Shown: positions 21,393 to 36,115, counted from the stretch's first letter. The stretch: DNA of 64,000 nt from Hemerocallis citrina (GCA_017893485.1 JACEHZ010000600.1:425001-489000), one strand, 5' to 3'. The notes: generated from the sequence alone by a model not told the origin. A program made the numbers and translations.

Positions 21393-24300
21393 ATGGCTCT
21401 GAGCCTCGTCCGCGTCCTCCCAAATCTCCTCCTCCAACTTCGTCCCAAAACCCTAATTCGCCCCCAATTCCAAAACCCTAGAAAATTCCCGCCAAAATCC
21501 TCAAATTTCCGAAACCTATCTTTATATTCCTCTCCGCACCCTTCAAGAACCCTAATTTTGACCGGCGACGACCGGATTGGAAGCTCTACGGTTGGGGCTG
21601 GGGTGGGATCAGAGACGATCGCGGCGATAGTGACGTCACTGGGAGGAGGACCGGCAGCTGTGGGGATTGTTAGGGTTTCGGGGCCGGCGGCGGTGGAGGT
21701 GGCCGGAAAAGTATTCCGCCCGGCAGGGAAGAGGGGGAGGGAGGAGGGGAGGTGGAGGCCGAGGAGTCATTTTGTCGAGTTTGGGTTCGTTTTGGATCGG
21801 AATGGGAGTTTGGTTGATGAGGTGAAATCATGCTTTGTTCGAAGCGTTTGCTTTATTTTTTTATTATTGAAAATTTATAACTTAATTGTCCTTTGTTAGG
21901 AGAAGTTATAATTTGAGAGCGGCTGTATTGTCGTGTGGACATGCATAAATTTTTATCACTAGGGAAGTTATTAGCTTTCAATGTCTAGTACTATAATAAC
22001 TACATTGTATTATGCACTGAAGGGGTTAAATGAAGTTCTTTATTTTTTAGTGAGTTGCATTACAAAGGAAAAGTGCATTGTATATGTTAAATATCTTCAA
22101 TTACTAATAACGGGATTGCTTTGCTCAGAGGATCTAGGATGTGTTTGGGAGATGGAGTTGGAGTTGGGTTAACTAAAGTTTATTTTTAAGTGGAGGTAGA
22201 GGTTTGTAAGCTTCAGTTATCACACCTCTACCTCTACTCAAAAAGTTGTCTTAACTCCACTTCTTCTTGGGTGTTTGGTCACTTCTTCTACGGTATTTGC
22301 TAAGTCACTAAAGTTAACTAAACTGCATAATTTTGGAGTCTTTGCCAAATTTTAGAGAAATGAGGTCCCAGTGGAGTTGGGATAATTGGAGTTATCTCAA
22401 CTTTTGCATTGAAAAAGTTGAGATAACCATAGTTATCTGAATTCCAAGTTGGCTCCCAAACAACCCAAAGTTGAGAATCCTACAATTTTGGATATAACTC
22501 TTAAAAACTCAAGTTTTATTAACTTTAACTCCATTCACAAACACAATCTTAGGTTTTGGGGGTTACTTGCCGGTAGAATGAGTGTTGGGTTAATTTGGGA
22601 TTTGAAAGGGAGCATAGTTTGAGGGATCCATCGAACGTGGCCCCGAATCATCCAAGTAGGATTGGTTTTTTAGGGGTTCATACTCCTCCATAGTGTCGAG
22701 TTCAGTGATCCAAAGTGGGGATCAATCGAGATGCATTGTGAATCCGGTGATTCAGTTTTATCAACCCATATACGACCAATTTGACATTCCCAAAACTCAT
22801 TGAGTTTTATGATTAAAGTGGGATGTGATATAAGTTGGACATCGTGATTCGTTTTCCATCATTCTTACATATTAAATATGTAAAAAAATGTTTAATTGAT
22901 TTCTAAAATAATTAAAAAAATGATAGTTAATAATATACATTAAAAATATTATTAATGTTATGTTCAAAATTGACGATACCAAAAACTTGATATACCGAAC
23001 CGATACTACCTTGTTGGCCCATACCAAGGTTTTAAATCGCGGATCTCTAATCCTCTCAGCAAGGGTATTCTTATATCGAAAAGGAAATATTGGAAGATGT
23101 CTTGTAAAGATGGTATCTGATGCAGTTTGTTTTTGGGGGGTGGCTGCACCAGGTGTGAGTTTTTCTCGATTTGTATTTTTGCGGAAGCTTCGGTATGGAT
23201 GGTACGCCCGATCCTCAGCCTAGGAACCCGATCGGGAGTAGGCGGGAGCGAGGTGGAGGTTGGATGCTCGGTTCGGAGCTGGAGGCTCGGCTCGGATCTG
23301 GAAGTTCGGACCCGGGAGTCTCGTGTACCTGCCCTCGGCCTAGAAACACCAGGGTTGGTCCCGGTGGCAGGCTTTCCGACGGTCTAGTCAGTCACTGAAG
23401 AAGAGTAACCGTAACTAGAGTTTGAGAGGGGAAAGATTGATTATTGATTACCTATTGAAGGGGTAGAGGGCCTGGTATATATAGGCAAAGCCAACCGGGT
23501 CTGGACCCGGTTACCCGTGGGCCTGACATGGCAGAAGCCCAAGTAGTTTAGGGCTGACGTGGCAGGAGCCCTAGGTGGTTTAGGGCTGATGTGGCGGAAG
23601 TTCAGGCGGTTTTGGAGCTGAAGTGGCAGATCTGGATGATCGGGGGTGAATGCCTTTTGAGGGGATCTTGTGGCCCGGAGGGGGCCACGTCATCTGACCC
23701 ATATCAATATCATTTTGGGCATTCGTGGGACACTCATTAGGCTTATTTAAATTGATATTATTCAAAATATAGATGTTCAAGATGTTGCCTATCATATAAA
23801 ATAGGATTTTTTTAAATATGCAAACCCCCAACTAACATAACTTCTTAATATTTTTTATAACTACCTTTTATTCGCTTCAAACTGTACAATTTGTAAGATC
23901 TCTTTTTATAGATGATAGAATTTTTAAGCAAAAATAGGGCATCAAAAATAGGGCATCTTTGTCATTTGAAATATTTCCTTCCTAATTTTTCTTTCACGTT
24001 TCTTCTCTATCAATTTCTATTTCTAATCGAATAAAATCTAATCAAATAAAAAGCCCACTTTTTTTCTATCAATTTTTCGTTAGTCTTCATGAATGCATGC
24101 ACCCACTAGGCTTTCATATTTGGGACTACATTTGGCTCCAATATAAAGCCGTCGTAGTTTTTTTTCCTTCTATTTTTAGTTTTTTCCTTTATTTTGCAAA
24201 AAAAAAGAGTTCGAGAGAAAACGGAAAAAATTAAGATAAATCAACGAGAGGGGATCAATAACAAAAAAATAAATAAAAAAACCATATATCCTATGATATT

Positions 24301-26663
24301 GCATGGACCAGGCAATTTTTTAGATGGATCCAATGGTTTCTTTTTTCTATATCATATGATGTACTTTTTTAATCGTAAGATCATTTTTTCCTCTAATAAA
24401 CTAAACTGTCATAGAGATGGTGTGTGGACCATTTGTTAGAGTAAAGACATAAGTAACCTTAATTAAAAAATAAAATAAAAAACCAAGCCCACTTTTAAGT
24501 GGTTGTCTAAATATTGTTATTCAAGTTACTAGTTTGCACCATAGAAGATCTCTATAAAATTTTGTATAATGTAAGTAAAGACATGATCGAGTACAAAAAA
24601 ATAGGTCATAGAACATAGTAGTAATATAAGAGAGAATGCAATATGACTACTTGAATATTTTGTTCATTGGAAAAAAGATAATAGAATTATAAAGTACGGG
24701 TATGGGACCTTAGGTTTGGGCAACGGGTCTAAAAACATGGTTTATTTCAAACCCTAACCCAAAGAATAAAAGAAGTCGATGAAATGTCGGGCCATAACTT
24801 ATTGGGCGGTATTTCCCTATTTCCCTATCTAGGTTGAGACCTCGAAAAATTGTACCAAACAAATTTTTTTTCTCATGTGTATGTGCTTGTATAGGCAAAA
24901 GGGTGTTGAGAAGCGATCTCAGACGATACGAGGGAGATTTAAAACATATACTGATCCCTATATCAAACATTTTGGTTACTTTATACCTTTCCCGTTATTG
25001 AGATTTAGAACTTTGCAAGCGTGTTTTGTTGATTGATAATTAGTTTTTCAAGGAGTGGTTTTATATTGAGTCAAAAGTAGGAAACTTGTCACTCCAATCC
25101 GTTGACCATTAGAGAGAAACTGATACGAAGGCAGTATCCCTTACTCGTCCTAATTCTTATTACCAACTCAGTGTACACGCATTGGTTGGTATGGTTATGC
25201 ATTTAGCTGTGATTTATGTCTTAAACTGTAATTTATGCATTTAGCGGTGTATGCCTTAAACCGTAATGATTCCGAGTTCCTACTAGGATGGGAATGGGGT
25301 GGGTTGAGTGGTATTCAGCTTTTAGTTATACTTGTACTCAAAATCTTTTATATCATCCTACCCATAGTCGATGGGTATTGGGCTTTACTCACGCAAACCC
25401 TAGGCTCTTGGGTGGGTTGTTATGTTGCACCTGGTTTCTCTGGTAGGATGGGTGTACCTGTGTAAGTTGGGTCAAAGACTCAAACCTGATTTCACTCTTT
25501 CCGTAACATTTAGCCAATCATTCTCTTTACCTCGAGAACAATTGATACTTATTAGTAACAAACTTTATCAAAATTTCAAGAAACTACCATGGATTTAGAA
25601 GCATTCTAAAAACTTATATCAACTTACTTTATTATGTGTTTACCCCCATCTATTATTCTCAATAAGTGCATATGATGTTGACAACAAACGTATAGTATGC
25701 AACTTAATACATTAACCAAGATATTCTTTGCTTCGTTGATGCATTGCATGTTGTGGATGTTTGAAATCAATCTGAGGCTAACAAAAGTGTTGATTTGCTT
25801 TCTAAGCTTGGGTTGGCTGCTTTGATTGACTTTTTAATTGTCACTCATGCCGAGGAGGAGTTGTTCAATCCAATTGTACTGGCAACCAGAGGGTGTCACA
25901 CGTTAGTGTTAAAAGGTTTTGATTTGTCAATTATCTAATGAAAAGAGGGCACCTTGCCCCTTGATAGCTACTTCTAATCAAGACATTTGCAAGGTATTTT
26001 ATGACGATCGTGCGTAATTTTGTCCAAAAATGTAATGTGTTGGTTTTATTGATCTCTATCACGGAAGATAATACTGAAATTCAGAAGTTCATGAGATGTG
26101 CACATTTTAAAGAAGTTTTAAAACACTTTAAGAAATTAATGATAGTTATATAATTTTGTTAGGGTTCGTAAGGGCGTAAAATATTTTTCTCGACATTTCT
26201 GAAGAGTTTTACTACAAAGAGTCTTAAGAATCCTACCACCAAAATACAATTTAATGAATATGTCAGATTTTTTCATCTACAAACATACATCTAAACTCTT
26301 ACAGTGATTTTTTAAATTTTAATTTAATTTGTATTAATTTCATTTTTTTGAAGATTGATGTAGCTGAATACTAATATGCATGATCATTACCCTAAAGGGC
26401 AAACCCTATCCACAACAAAGGACCAATGTAGCTGAATTCTAATATGCATGATCATTACCCTAAAGAGCAAACCCTATCCACAAGAAAGGACCAATGTAGC
26501 TGAATACTAATATGCATGATCATTACCCTAAAGAGCAAACCCTATCCACAACAAAGGACCAATAGCTATTCACATTTTTAGGAATGATTATTAATAACTT
26601 TTTCGTTATATATCTACATTAAAAACTTGAGTTGGTATTGGTTGGTTCAGTTAGTTTAGTGAG

Positions 26664-26709
<46 letters not shown>

Positions 26710-29700
26710 GTTATATATCTATACTAAAACTAAAAAGAGGTAGGAGGGGAGCACCTTTGCTTTTCAGTTCTGCCCCTCCTACTTATTTGGAATTACTAGG
26801 TTTTAGGGAAAAATAATTTTCGGCCCAACATTTGTCTGTAAAGTTTTTGTTTTACCCTTCTTGCTATTCTAGCATGCAAGTTTTGAGGGATAATTTTGTT
26901 CCTTTCCTCATTTGACTATCTCACTCATGGTGACTTTTCTTTTTTAACTGGTGATAAGAAGCACGTGCTAAATTATTTCCCTTCCGATATTGGACTTTAT
27001 ACCCACTAAATTACATAAATAGTTGTATACCTCCTGTATGATGTACGAAAATGCATAACCACATATAAATAGATAGATTATTGTTGCTGTTGTTTTTATT
27101 ATTATTATTATTTATCCACTCTGCACCTCCTTTCAATCCGACATCCACAAGATCGTAACCCTAATCTGCAGGTCCCACCACCCCGAGAGCCATGTCACTG
27201 CGCATAGGGCAGTGGCCAAAATACTAGTCTAGATTAAATCCTGGAGTGGGTATGTGGCAGAATCGTTCATTCATGTCTGAGTGACAAAGACAGGATAGAT
27301 GTTCCCCTTACCAAACTTGAGTGGGTATTGGTTGATTCCAGTAGTTTAGTCTATGTCAAGGAATGATTGTTAATTTCTCTTATACAAATCTAGTTTAAAA
27401 ACTTGAGGGGTATGTGGCAGAATCGTTCATTAATGGTGTGAGGGACAGTTGGAAAGGAGAGATGCTTCTTGTATCATCTTGTTGAAATATTTTAGAAAGA
27501 TAATTTAATTTAGAATTACATTCTCTAGTTTATGTAAGGAATACGTAATTGGAATTTAAGTTTAAAACCGTTTCTTATATTCACCTTGTTTCTTATTCAT
27601 TTCTTGTCATAGGTTTAGCTGGAAGAGGTTTATTTTCCATATAGAACTGTTTGAATATTGTCTAAGTATCAGCTGTTCTTTGAAAAAAAGAAAAAGGAAA
27701 AGAAAACACATGAGCAGCTCAAGGAATCAGAATCTTTAGCTTTATTCAATTTTAATTCATCTTCATAATTTGTCATAGGTTTTGGTTGTTCCTATGTTGG
27801 CACCAAGATCTTACACCCGAGAAGATGTGGTTGAGCTACAATGCCATGGAACTGATGTGTGCCTGCGTCGGGTATTAAGGGCTTGCTTAGAGGCTGGTGC
27901 AAGGCTCGCTGAACCTGGTTAGCTTCTTGATTTAATAGCAGTGTATATACTTTTATTTTGCTATAAAAAGTTAGTTACAGAATTTATAGTTTATTGGTTT
28001 GTGTCTGATATTTATTCTTTTCTTCAATATCATAATATCATGAATTAATTTAAATGTAACCTTCTGTTCGATTTTTTCCATTTGTTCACCTATGCAATTA
28101 TTTTCAGGTGAATTCTCTCTTCGAGCATTTTTAAATGGACGGTTAGACCTATCACAAGCTGAAAATGTTGAAAGACTCATTTCAGCCAAGTCTGTTGCTG
28201 CAGCAGATTCAGCATTGGCTGGGATTCAGGCATGCATGTGTTCATAGGTTTAATAATTGTGCTTCAATATGTTGATGTATGTTCTATGCTGTTCTGGATC
28301 GTTTGTCTGATATAATTTAATAATTTGTGCAGGGAGGTTTTTCTTCGATAGTGAAGTCACTGAGAATGCAGTGTATGGAGTTGCTTGCAGAGATAGAGGC
28401 TCGTTTAGATTTTGATGATGAGTTGCCTCCTCTGGACTTGTGCACGTTGATCAATACCATAGATGGCATGTGGGATGAGGTTCAAAAGGCACTGGATACT
28501 GCTAACTATGATAAACTTCTTCAGTCAGGGCTACAGGTGCGCAAATTTATGTTGTACTAAAAGGTCATAGATATTCCTAACAACTAGCTGAACAACTGAC
28601 AATAGTTTGTTAAAATATGGGGCTCTAGGCCTTGTGCTTTCTATTGTATATATCACAGCCAAGCTGATTTTGTTAGTATAAGCATTAATAAGTGATGTAG
28701 CTTATTAATTTAATGGTGTGATTTATTGTTATGTCTGGCTTCTTTTCATGTTATGTTCAAATTTTAGAATGCACAATAAAGTAAGTAATTTTAAATCTTG
28801 CAGATAGCAATTATCGGGAGGCCAAATGTTGGGAAATCAAGCCTTCTGAATGCATGGAGCAAAGTAAGTTGCCTAGGTTATCGAAAATCTGAATCTCTAA
28901 TCGATTCTTTTCTACAACACCAGAAGATTCAGAATTGGCATTATGCAATCATCTTATATGATTTTGTTCCAACTGACTAGATACTTGTTTCTTACTGGAT
29001 ATATGGCTCTATATATGAGAAAAGGGAGCTTCATACTTGTAGGAGGTGATTTCCTCCTATAGAGTATTTATAACTACTTGTTGGGGTTTTCTATCGACAA
29101 TCTACACCGCTAACTTTGATAGTTTTGTCCTAATATGTATGCCTATGAAATATCAAGTGGTTTGGAGTCCAAGCTTTAAGTGGTTGCAAAATAAACGTTT
29201 TTTCAATAACATACAAAATTGGACCGAGCGATGCATGGGTAAGAGGTCTCCAAACGAGTTTTTTTTTGTACACACGTCTTATGACATTAGCAACAAAATG
29301 AACTTTACAAATAGTTCATATAAAGTGTCACGATATTAGTACAAGTATTCTATATGAGGAAATTTTCCTGCTACAAGTATGAGGCTCCCTTTCCTTGCTG
29401 TATATTTATATTCCATAAAATTTGTATAATGTCTGATTATACACTTTTTTAAAAAATAACTTTTATAATTGTCAAACAAACCCATTTTTGATCGATGTTG
29501 ACAGTTGGAACCAATGTAATTTACATTTTTACCCACTCTTGTTATCCTGGTTCATAAATCTGATTGCGGAGATATTGCCCTCTAATCTAATCTAATATTA
29601 TAATAGGAGGAGAGTTGGGGCTGTCATTTGGAGACAAACAAACCCGTGCATATCTAATATAAATGAGGTCTTAGTTTCTAGGCCTGACTACGTCGGAGTT

Positions 29701-32700
29701 TTTCCTTTAAAAAAATATTTATTAAAATGTGCATAGCACCTGTAAATTTCTAGTTGATATAATGTGATCTATGATGCACGCGGTTCTGTGTGCCTCACAA
29801 ACTTTTGAATTGGACACCGATTGTTATTCTTTAGTTTGTACTACTGTAACATGATTAGTGGTGTGTAATCTGGCTTTATTTCTCATGCATGCGAAGCCAA
29901 CCTCTTCTACTATTAAATGTTGGATTTTTTATATAACCCAAAAAACCTTCATTATTTTGATATAAGCCGCAAAATAGTTCATATGTCTATGGAAGCCCCA
30001 TAAAATTTCTATGTTTGTTTTGCATGTCAACTCCTGAAAACATATCTAATTCCATATTAACACTCAAATCTTCATATTTCCATATTTACACCCATTGTTT
30101 TTAGTAGAACTTGAAGCGCTCACTTAAGCCGGCGCTTAAGCGAAAGTGGTCATCCTTCCGCTCTTTTCGGCCTGAAGCAGTCGGAGAGGAACAAGAAGAA
30201 AAAAGAATTCGGGGGAAAAAAGAAGAAAAGCTCAAATATTTTTGATGATAGTTGCTTCGTCATGAGCTGATTGTTGATCTATTCCGTCGACGCCATGGAT
30301 CTTTTCGTTGCTACCTCAATCGCGAACAGGGAGGAGGCTGGACTGAGAATTTAGGGTTAGGGTTATATTTTAAGTGAAACGGGTCGGGTTTGACCTGCTT
30401 CAGTTAAATTTAACCCATGGAGGTTTATGTTTAAGTGAAATGGGTCAGGCTTGACCCTGCTTCACTTTAATTAAACTCACATGATTTATTAAAGTGAAGC
30501 GGGTCTATTTTCAGTTAAAACATATCCTAACCCTATATCTCCCCATTCTCTTATCTTTTCTTTCTCCTTTGGCAATGGCAAACAACAACCGGCAAAGTCA
30601 GCAGCGAACAACAACTGGCTATAGTGATTCACACCATTAATGGAGGCAACAGTGAGATTCTTTCCAAACAATTTCCTCCTCTCCTCTCCTTTATATTTAT
30701 TATATATACATGTATACATATGTATATATGCATTTTTTCCCTTTTCTGCTTAAGCGTTCGCTTGAGCGCTCGAAGCGGGAAGCACCCTTTGGTCTGCTCA
30801 GCTTTCTGCTACTAAAAACATTGTTTACAACTGTAAACTATTAAGTTGTTCCAAATATACACTTGCCCTTAGCTGAACCGTTTATATTAGAATATTTTGG
30901 TCACCGGTCAAACCCCACTAAGGTTATTCTATTGTGACCAAACTACTCTCCTCTTAACTATCTTCTCCACCTTTCCAAACTGATCCAACCCTCTTGGATA
31001 TAAAGCCCCCTTTCCGTTTAATCCCATTCGTCCCTCACTCAACCACTAACTTGTCTCCCTTCCTCCCACTTCCTCCTCATCCCTTTCTACTATGTTATTC
31101 CTTTTGCCCATCCATCAAACCAACCCCGTTTGGACTTATGCAAGACTTCATTAACCCTTTCATCCCCTCACAAACCTGCAACCATTCATCTCCTTTTCCC
31201 TATCCATTCCAGTTAGTATCTGTATCTCATAAATCTCCTCATATAACCCAAAGCCTTACCCATCTATATATTTGCACCTTTTGTAAATGGAATGGGTCTA
31301 ATAATCAATTTCTCGCTTGGACAGTGTTAAGTAAAAAAAAGACAAAATTTAAGATGCCTCTGGGGTATCAGATATTAACAAACTAGCGAACTCTGTTTAA
31401 CAAGGAAACTCCTATATTTATCCCACCATCTGTATCCAACTGAAAGAATGCAAGGGCTCATTAAAAGAACTAAAGAAGTGTAGAAGAGTTTCAGGAATGG
31501 CTTCTAACTGATTGGAAATTTCTATATTATGATATCGCATCAAATTTGTGGATTTTTAATTTGCTGATGCACTAGAGATGTGGACAGTAGTCGAAAGAGG
31601 AGGAATTTGCAAAGAATGACAAATTTATGAGAGATAATAGGTCTTTTGAGGGAGAGAGATCAGTGGGTCCAGCAACACTTAAGCATACAAGTCATTTCTC
31701 TTAAGGTCCGTCAAAAAACTAACATGAGCAAGCAATGTGTGTGTTATTGGAATAAATTAAGAGATTATAGTTGTGAATATAGAAATACGAAGATTTGTGA
31801 ATATGGAAATATCTATAATTTCAGGTGTTGATATGGGAAAAACCTGAACTTCTATGCTGTTCGAAATAACCTCTATGCTGTGTATTGTAGTTCTTAAACG
31901 TGATAAGGAATGGGTATAAAATCAAGAATGCCCGTATCTTCTTTTGTCTTCCTCTTCTTCTTACCCATTCTTTATCCTTTCTTCCACATTATCCATCTGT
32001 TCCCACATCCACTTCACATGTATCTCTATCACCTCCTTCCTCTACATCCACCTTCCTTCTCTACCTTCATCTTCATCACCAACTCCTCTGCTCCCTCCCA
32101 TCACTCCCCATCACTGCATGCATTCCTCTTTTTCCTACTTGCAAAAACTTTACCACCCATCACCCAAATTTTCATATTTTAGTGTTAGCTTAGGATATAA
32201 TTAGAAACAAGGGTATTTTAATACTACAAAAATTTCTCTTAGTCATAGTCCTGACAAATTGCATATTCTTTTTTTAATAGGAAGAAGATGCAATGAGGGT
32301 TATTCAAGAAAGTATGTCTTATGGGATTAATACCAAATTACAAATTCTTTTGGGGGGTAATATAAATGTAAATATGTAATACATAAATATATGCACGTAT
32401 GGTTATCCTTCACAAGCTCACGTTTGGAATCAGAGACCTTAAATGCTCATACTTAAGAAATTTCTACTTATATGTGTAATGCATGTACAATTAAATCTAG
32501 TTACCTATATAAGCTTAGAACTGCATATAAGTCCTAATGGTTGATAGTTGACCGTTCCAAGGTTGTTCTGTCCATGTATGTTTACTAGTGTCACTTTATA
32601 CTTTTTAGAAGTATTTTAAAGCTCACCATCTCATTGAATATTCATTTTTACTAGTATGCAGAGTGACAGAGCAATAGTTACTGAAATTGCTGGAACTACA

Positions 32701-33767
32701 AGAGATGTTGTAGAAGCAGATGTGACTATTGATGGCATACCTGCCACTCTTCTCGATACAGCTGGTATCAGAGAAACTGATGACATAGTTGAAAGAATTG
32801 GTGAGTATTTGCATAGATTTCTAGACCCACTTGATTTAGATTAGCACCTAAAGGAAATTGATAGCCACCCACTTGGATCTTCATTAGTTTCAACAACCTA
32901 CCGAGATTTTGTGTTCTCAGTGTCCAAAAAAGTCAATTAATTTACAAAATTCTGCTCCTTCAAATGCAGGAGTACAGAGATCAGAAGCTGCTGCTATAGG
33001 AGCTGATGTTATTATAATGACGATCAGTGCCTCTGACGGTTGGACTGAGGATGATAGAAGACTCCTAGAGCAAATCAAGACAAATCAGGTTTGTGCATGG
33101 TAGACTTGCTAGTCCATTTTAACCTTTTAAGAATTACCTAAGATGTAGCTCTTGTTCTAAAGTTAACACTAAGATGTAGCTCTTGTTCTAAAGTTAACAC
33201 TAAGATGTTTTACCTGGTCATTTTCCCCTCAGTCTGTCAGTAATTCAGGCAAACCATTTGCTTGATTGGTTTATTTTCGCTACTCTACACCAAATGTTCG
33301 CTATGTTTGACAAGATAAAAGCTTCTGCTGCACAAATCGACTTATTATTTATTCCCCATCTTTGCCTTGCAGAAATCAGCGAATTCATCGGCACCCATGA
33401 TACTTGTTATCAACAAGATAGATTGTGCGCCATCTCTATCAATTGAGCAGTTTGAGATGGATACGAGTGCTTTTAAAATTAGTGTTCAAACTTGTGCTGT
33501 CACTGGGAAAGGAATACGAGAATTAGAGAAAGCAGTTCTAGAGATCCGGGGCCTTGAATCTGTTCTAGCTGGAGGACGCAAATGGTCTATAAATCAGGTA
33601 GCTATTCACATTGATTTTTACCTTTGTCTTTTTCTTTTATTTAGCGAACATATTTGAAACAGAGATCTTCTACTGAGGTAAAAATCCAAATTTACATGGT
33701 TATAGATAATGTAGTAAATAACGAACTAGGGGATTAAATTGTTCATGAATCTTCTATTGTTTGCATT

Positions 33768-33811
<44 letters not shown>

Positions 33812-35158
33812 TAGATTTGCCCGTGGGCACGTGCCCACGGCACGTCTTCGAAACGATACAGCATATGGAAGTCTTGTAAACAGTAAAACAACAATTATGT
33901 AGCTCAAGTTTGAATAGTAAAACAATAATTAGTTGTAAATAAAAGTCCATGATTCCATTAGTATATGTTGAAAAATAATTATAAATGGTGGTGTAAAATT
34001 CAACCTCTTAGAACTTTTAGTGTGGAAAATGATGATGTAACAGGAGCAATAAAAAATGCATAAAAAATTCTGCAAATTTACAAACTTGAAATATGAAAAT
34101 ATAAATTTCTGAGTAAATAGAGAGAATGAGAGAGAGAAAGAAAGAAATAAAGAAATAAATAAAGGAGTTGTTTTTGGGATTTGAATTTGAGTTTTGGGGG
34201 AAAACTTTTGGGCGGAAAAATATGTTTTGTGAGGTGAGATCTGGACCATTGATTTCAACCCAATTGAATGAAAGCCAATTGATAGCTTTCTTTGTGTTTT
34301 ATTATATATACTAGGTTTGCCCGTTGACACGTGCCTACAGCACGTCTTCGGAACGGTACACCTTGTTTGATCATATAAAATAGTTTGGGAGGTCGAGCAA
34401 ATTAATTGAAGTAGCAAACATAGAGCAAAAAACATATTATATGATTTTTTTGGATTCTTTTTGAATTATTTTAAAAGTTTTTAAAATTTTAAATTTTTTC
34501 GTTTTTTAATTTTTTATAATTTTTACATTTTTTATTTTCTTAATTTTTTGAATAGAAGAGGGAGGGAGAGAGAAAAAAATAATTAAATAAATATATGAGT
34601 TGTTTTGAGTGGGGATTTAAATTTGAGTTTTGGGGGGAAATTTTTGAGGGAAAAATATGTTTTGTGAGATTAGATCTGGGCCTTCGATTTTTGGGGGATT
34701 GAAAGAGAGTCACTTGATAGCTTTCTTTGTATTTTATTATATATATATATATACACACTTCGAATGGTGTGGATCATGCATTTGAGAGGTAGAGATGGGT
34801 GAATCCAGATTCACTTATTTTCACGTATTAAATATGTCATTCACTAGATCATCTCCCTATATGGACACACACACATACATATATAGGGAGGTCTCCAAGA
34901 GAGGTCGGGGATCTCCCTCTGGTGGGAGAGCTTGCCATGGTGGGGTGATCCTATAAACAATTTGCACTGTTCATCTTGTTCCAAATACCTAAGAGCATCT
35001 GCATCAATGCACTAGCCATTTAGGTTGTCATTTTCATTTTTGGCAACCTAAAGGACAACTTTAACAAAAAATGGCAATAGGTTCTGCATCAATGGTTGCC
35101 ATTTGGGTTACCAAATTTATATATTAGTGTATAATAGTGTGTATATATATATTTATAA

Positions 35159-35217
<59 letters not shown>

Positions 35218-36062
35218 GGAAAATCTTTCATTGTGCACCACCCCTCCGTGTGCACTCGTATGCATTCGACTTTCCCGCCTTCGTATTGACAATCCGAACC
35301 GTTCAAATTGATCTACACATCTAAATTAGTCTAAATATGTAAAATCAAATCATTTGAAATTCATTTGCCCATCCATCACGTGACTATAAAAAACAATTTT
35401 TTTCCGCCATACAATTTTGTAACACTTCAATGGATGGGCAAATGATTTTCAAATGATTTGATTTTACATATTTAGACTAATTTAGATGTGTAGATCAATG
35501 TGAACGGTTCGGATCGTCGATACGAAGGCAGGAAGGCCGAGTGCACACGCCTTGTGCACCATAGGTGGTGCACAACGGAAGACTTTCCTATATATATATA
35601 CACACACTATTTTATATATAAATTTGGAGGGAAAAGAGAAAAAGTATGGTGATGTGACATATGACATTGCCATTTGGTTTACCAAATTTGACCCAAAAAA
35701 TGGTCATTGCCAAATTTGACAACCCAAATGAGAGGTTGGTGTAGAGAGTTCTTGCCATTTGGGTTGCCAAATATGAAAATGACAACCTAAATGAGAGTTT
35801 GGTGTGGATGCTCTCATTGAGATCATGTCATTTCAACTTCGTTTGCCCTTGCATCATATTATTATAAAAAATAAAGATATTTTGGCCATACAATTTCTTA
35901 ACATTTTAGTTGCTAGGGAAAACCGATATCAAAAGACTTGATTCCGCTTTCTTAGACTAGTTTGGGCAATTCTAACAAAATGAATGGGCTTGATGTCTCA
36001 TTATGAAGGAGAGCATTGGGCTCTTCCACTTTATTGGGACCTCAGATTTCTCTTGACGATTT

Positions 36063-36115
<53 letters not shown>

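Larger units (their letters stand above)
34993..35813. mobile_element. Tourist-like MITE with a nested Micron-like element
   Basis: Ends GAGCATCTGCATCAA and TTGGTGTGGATGCTC are inverted, with TAA on the left and TCA on the right as a possible mutated three-base duplication. Subterminal blocks (GGCAACCTAAAGGACAAC / TGACAACCTAAATGAGAG) are also arranged in opposite orientation. The core is interrupted by microsatellites and a 371-bp Micron-like copy. Confidence 0.7.

Noticed and set aside
30994..32204. Open frames of 90-130 codons in mnmE intron 5
   Set aside because: They lie in C/T-rich DNA, encode only F/L/S/P-rich strings without motifs, and several frames are open at once.
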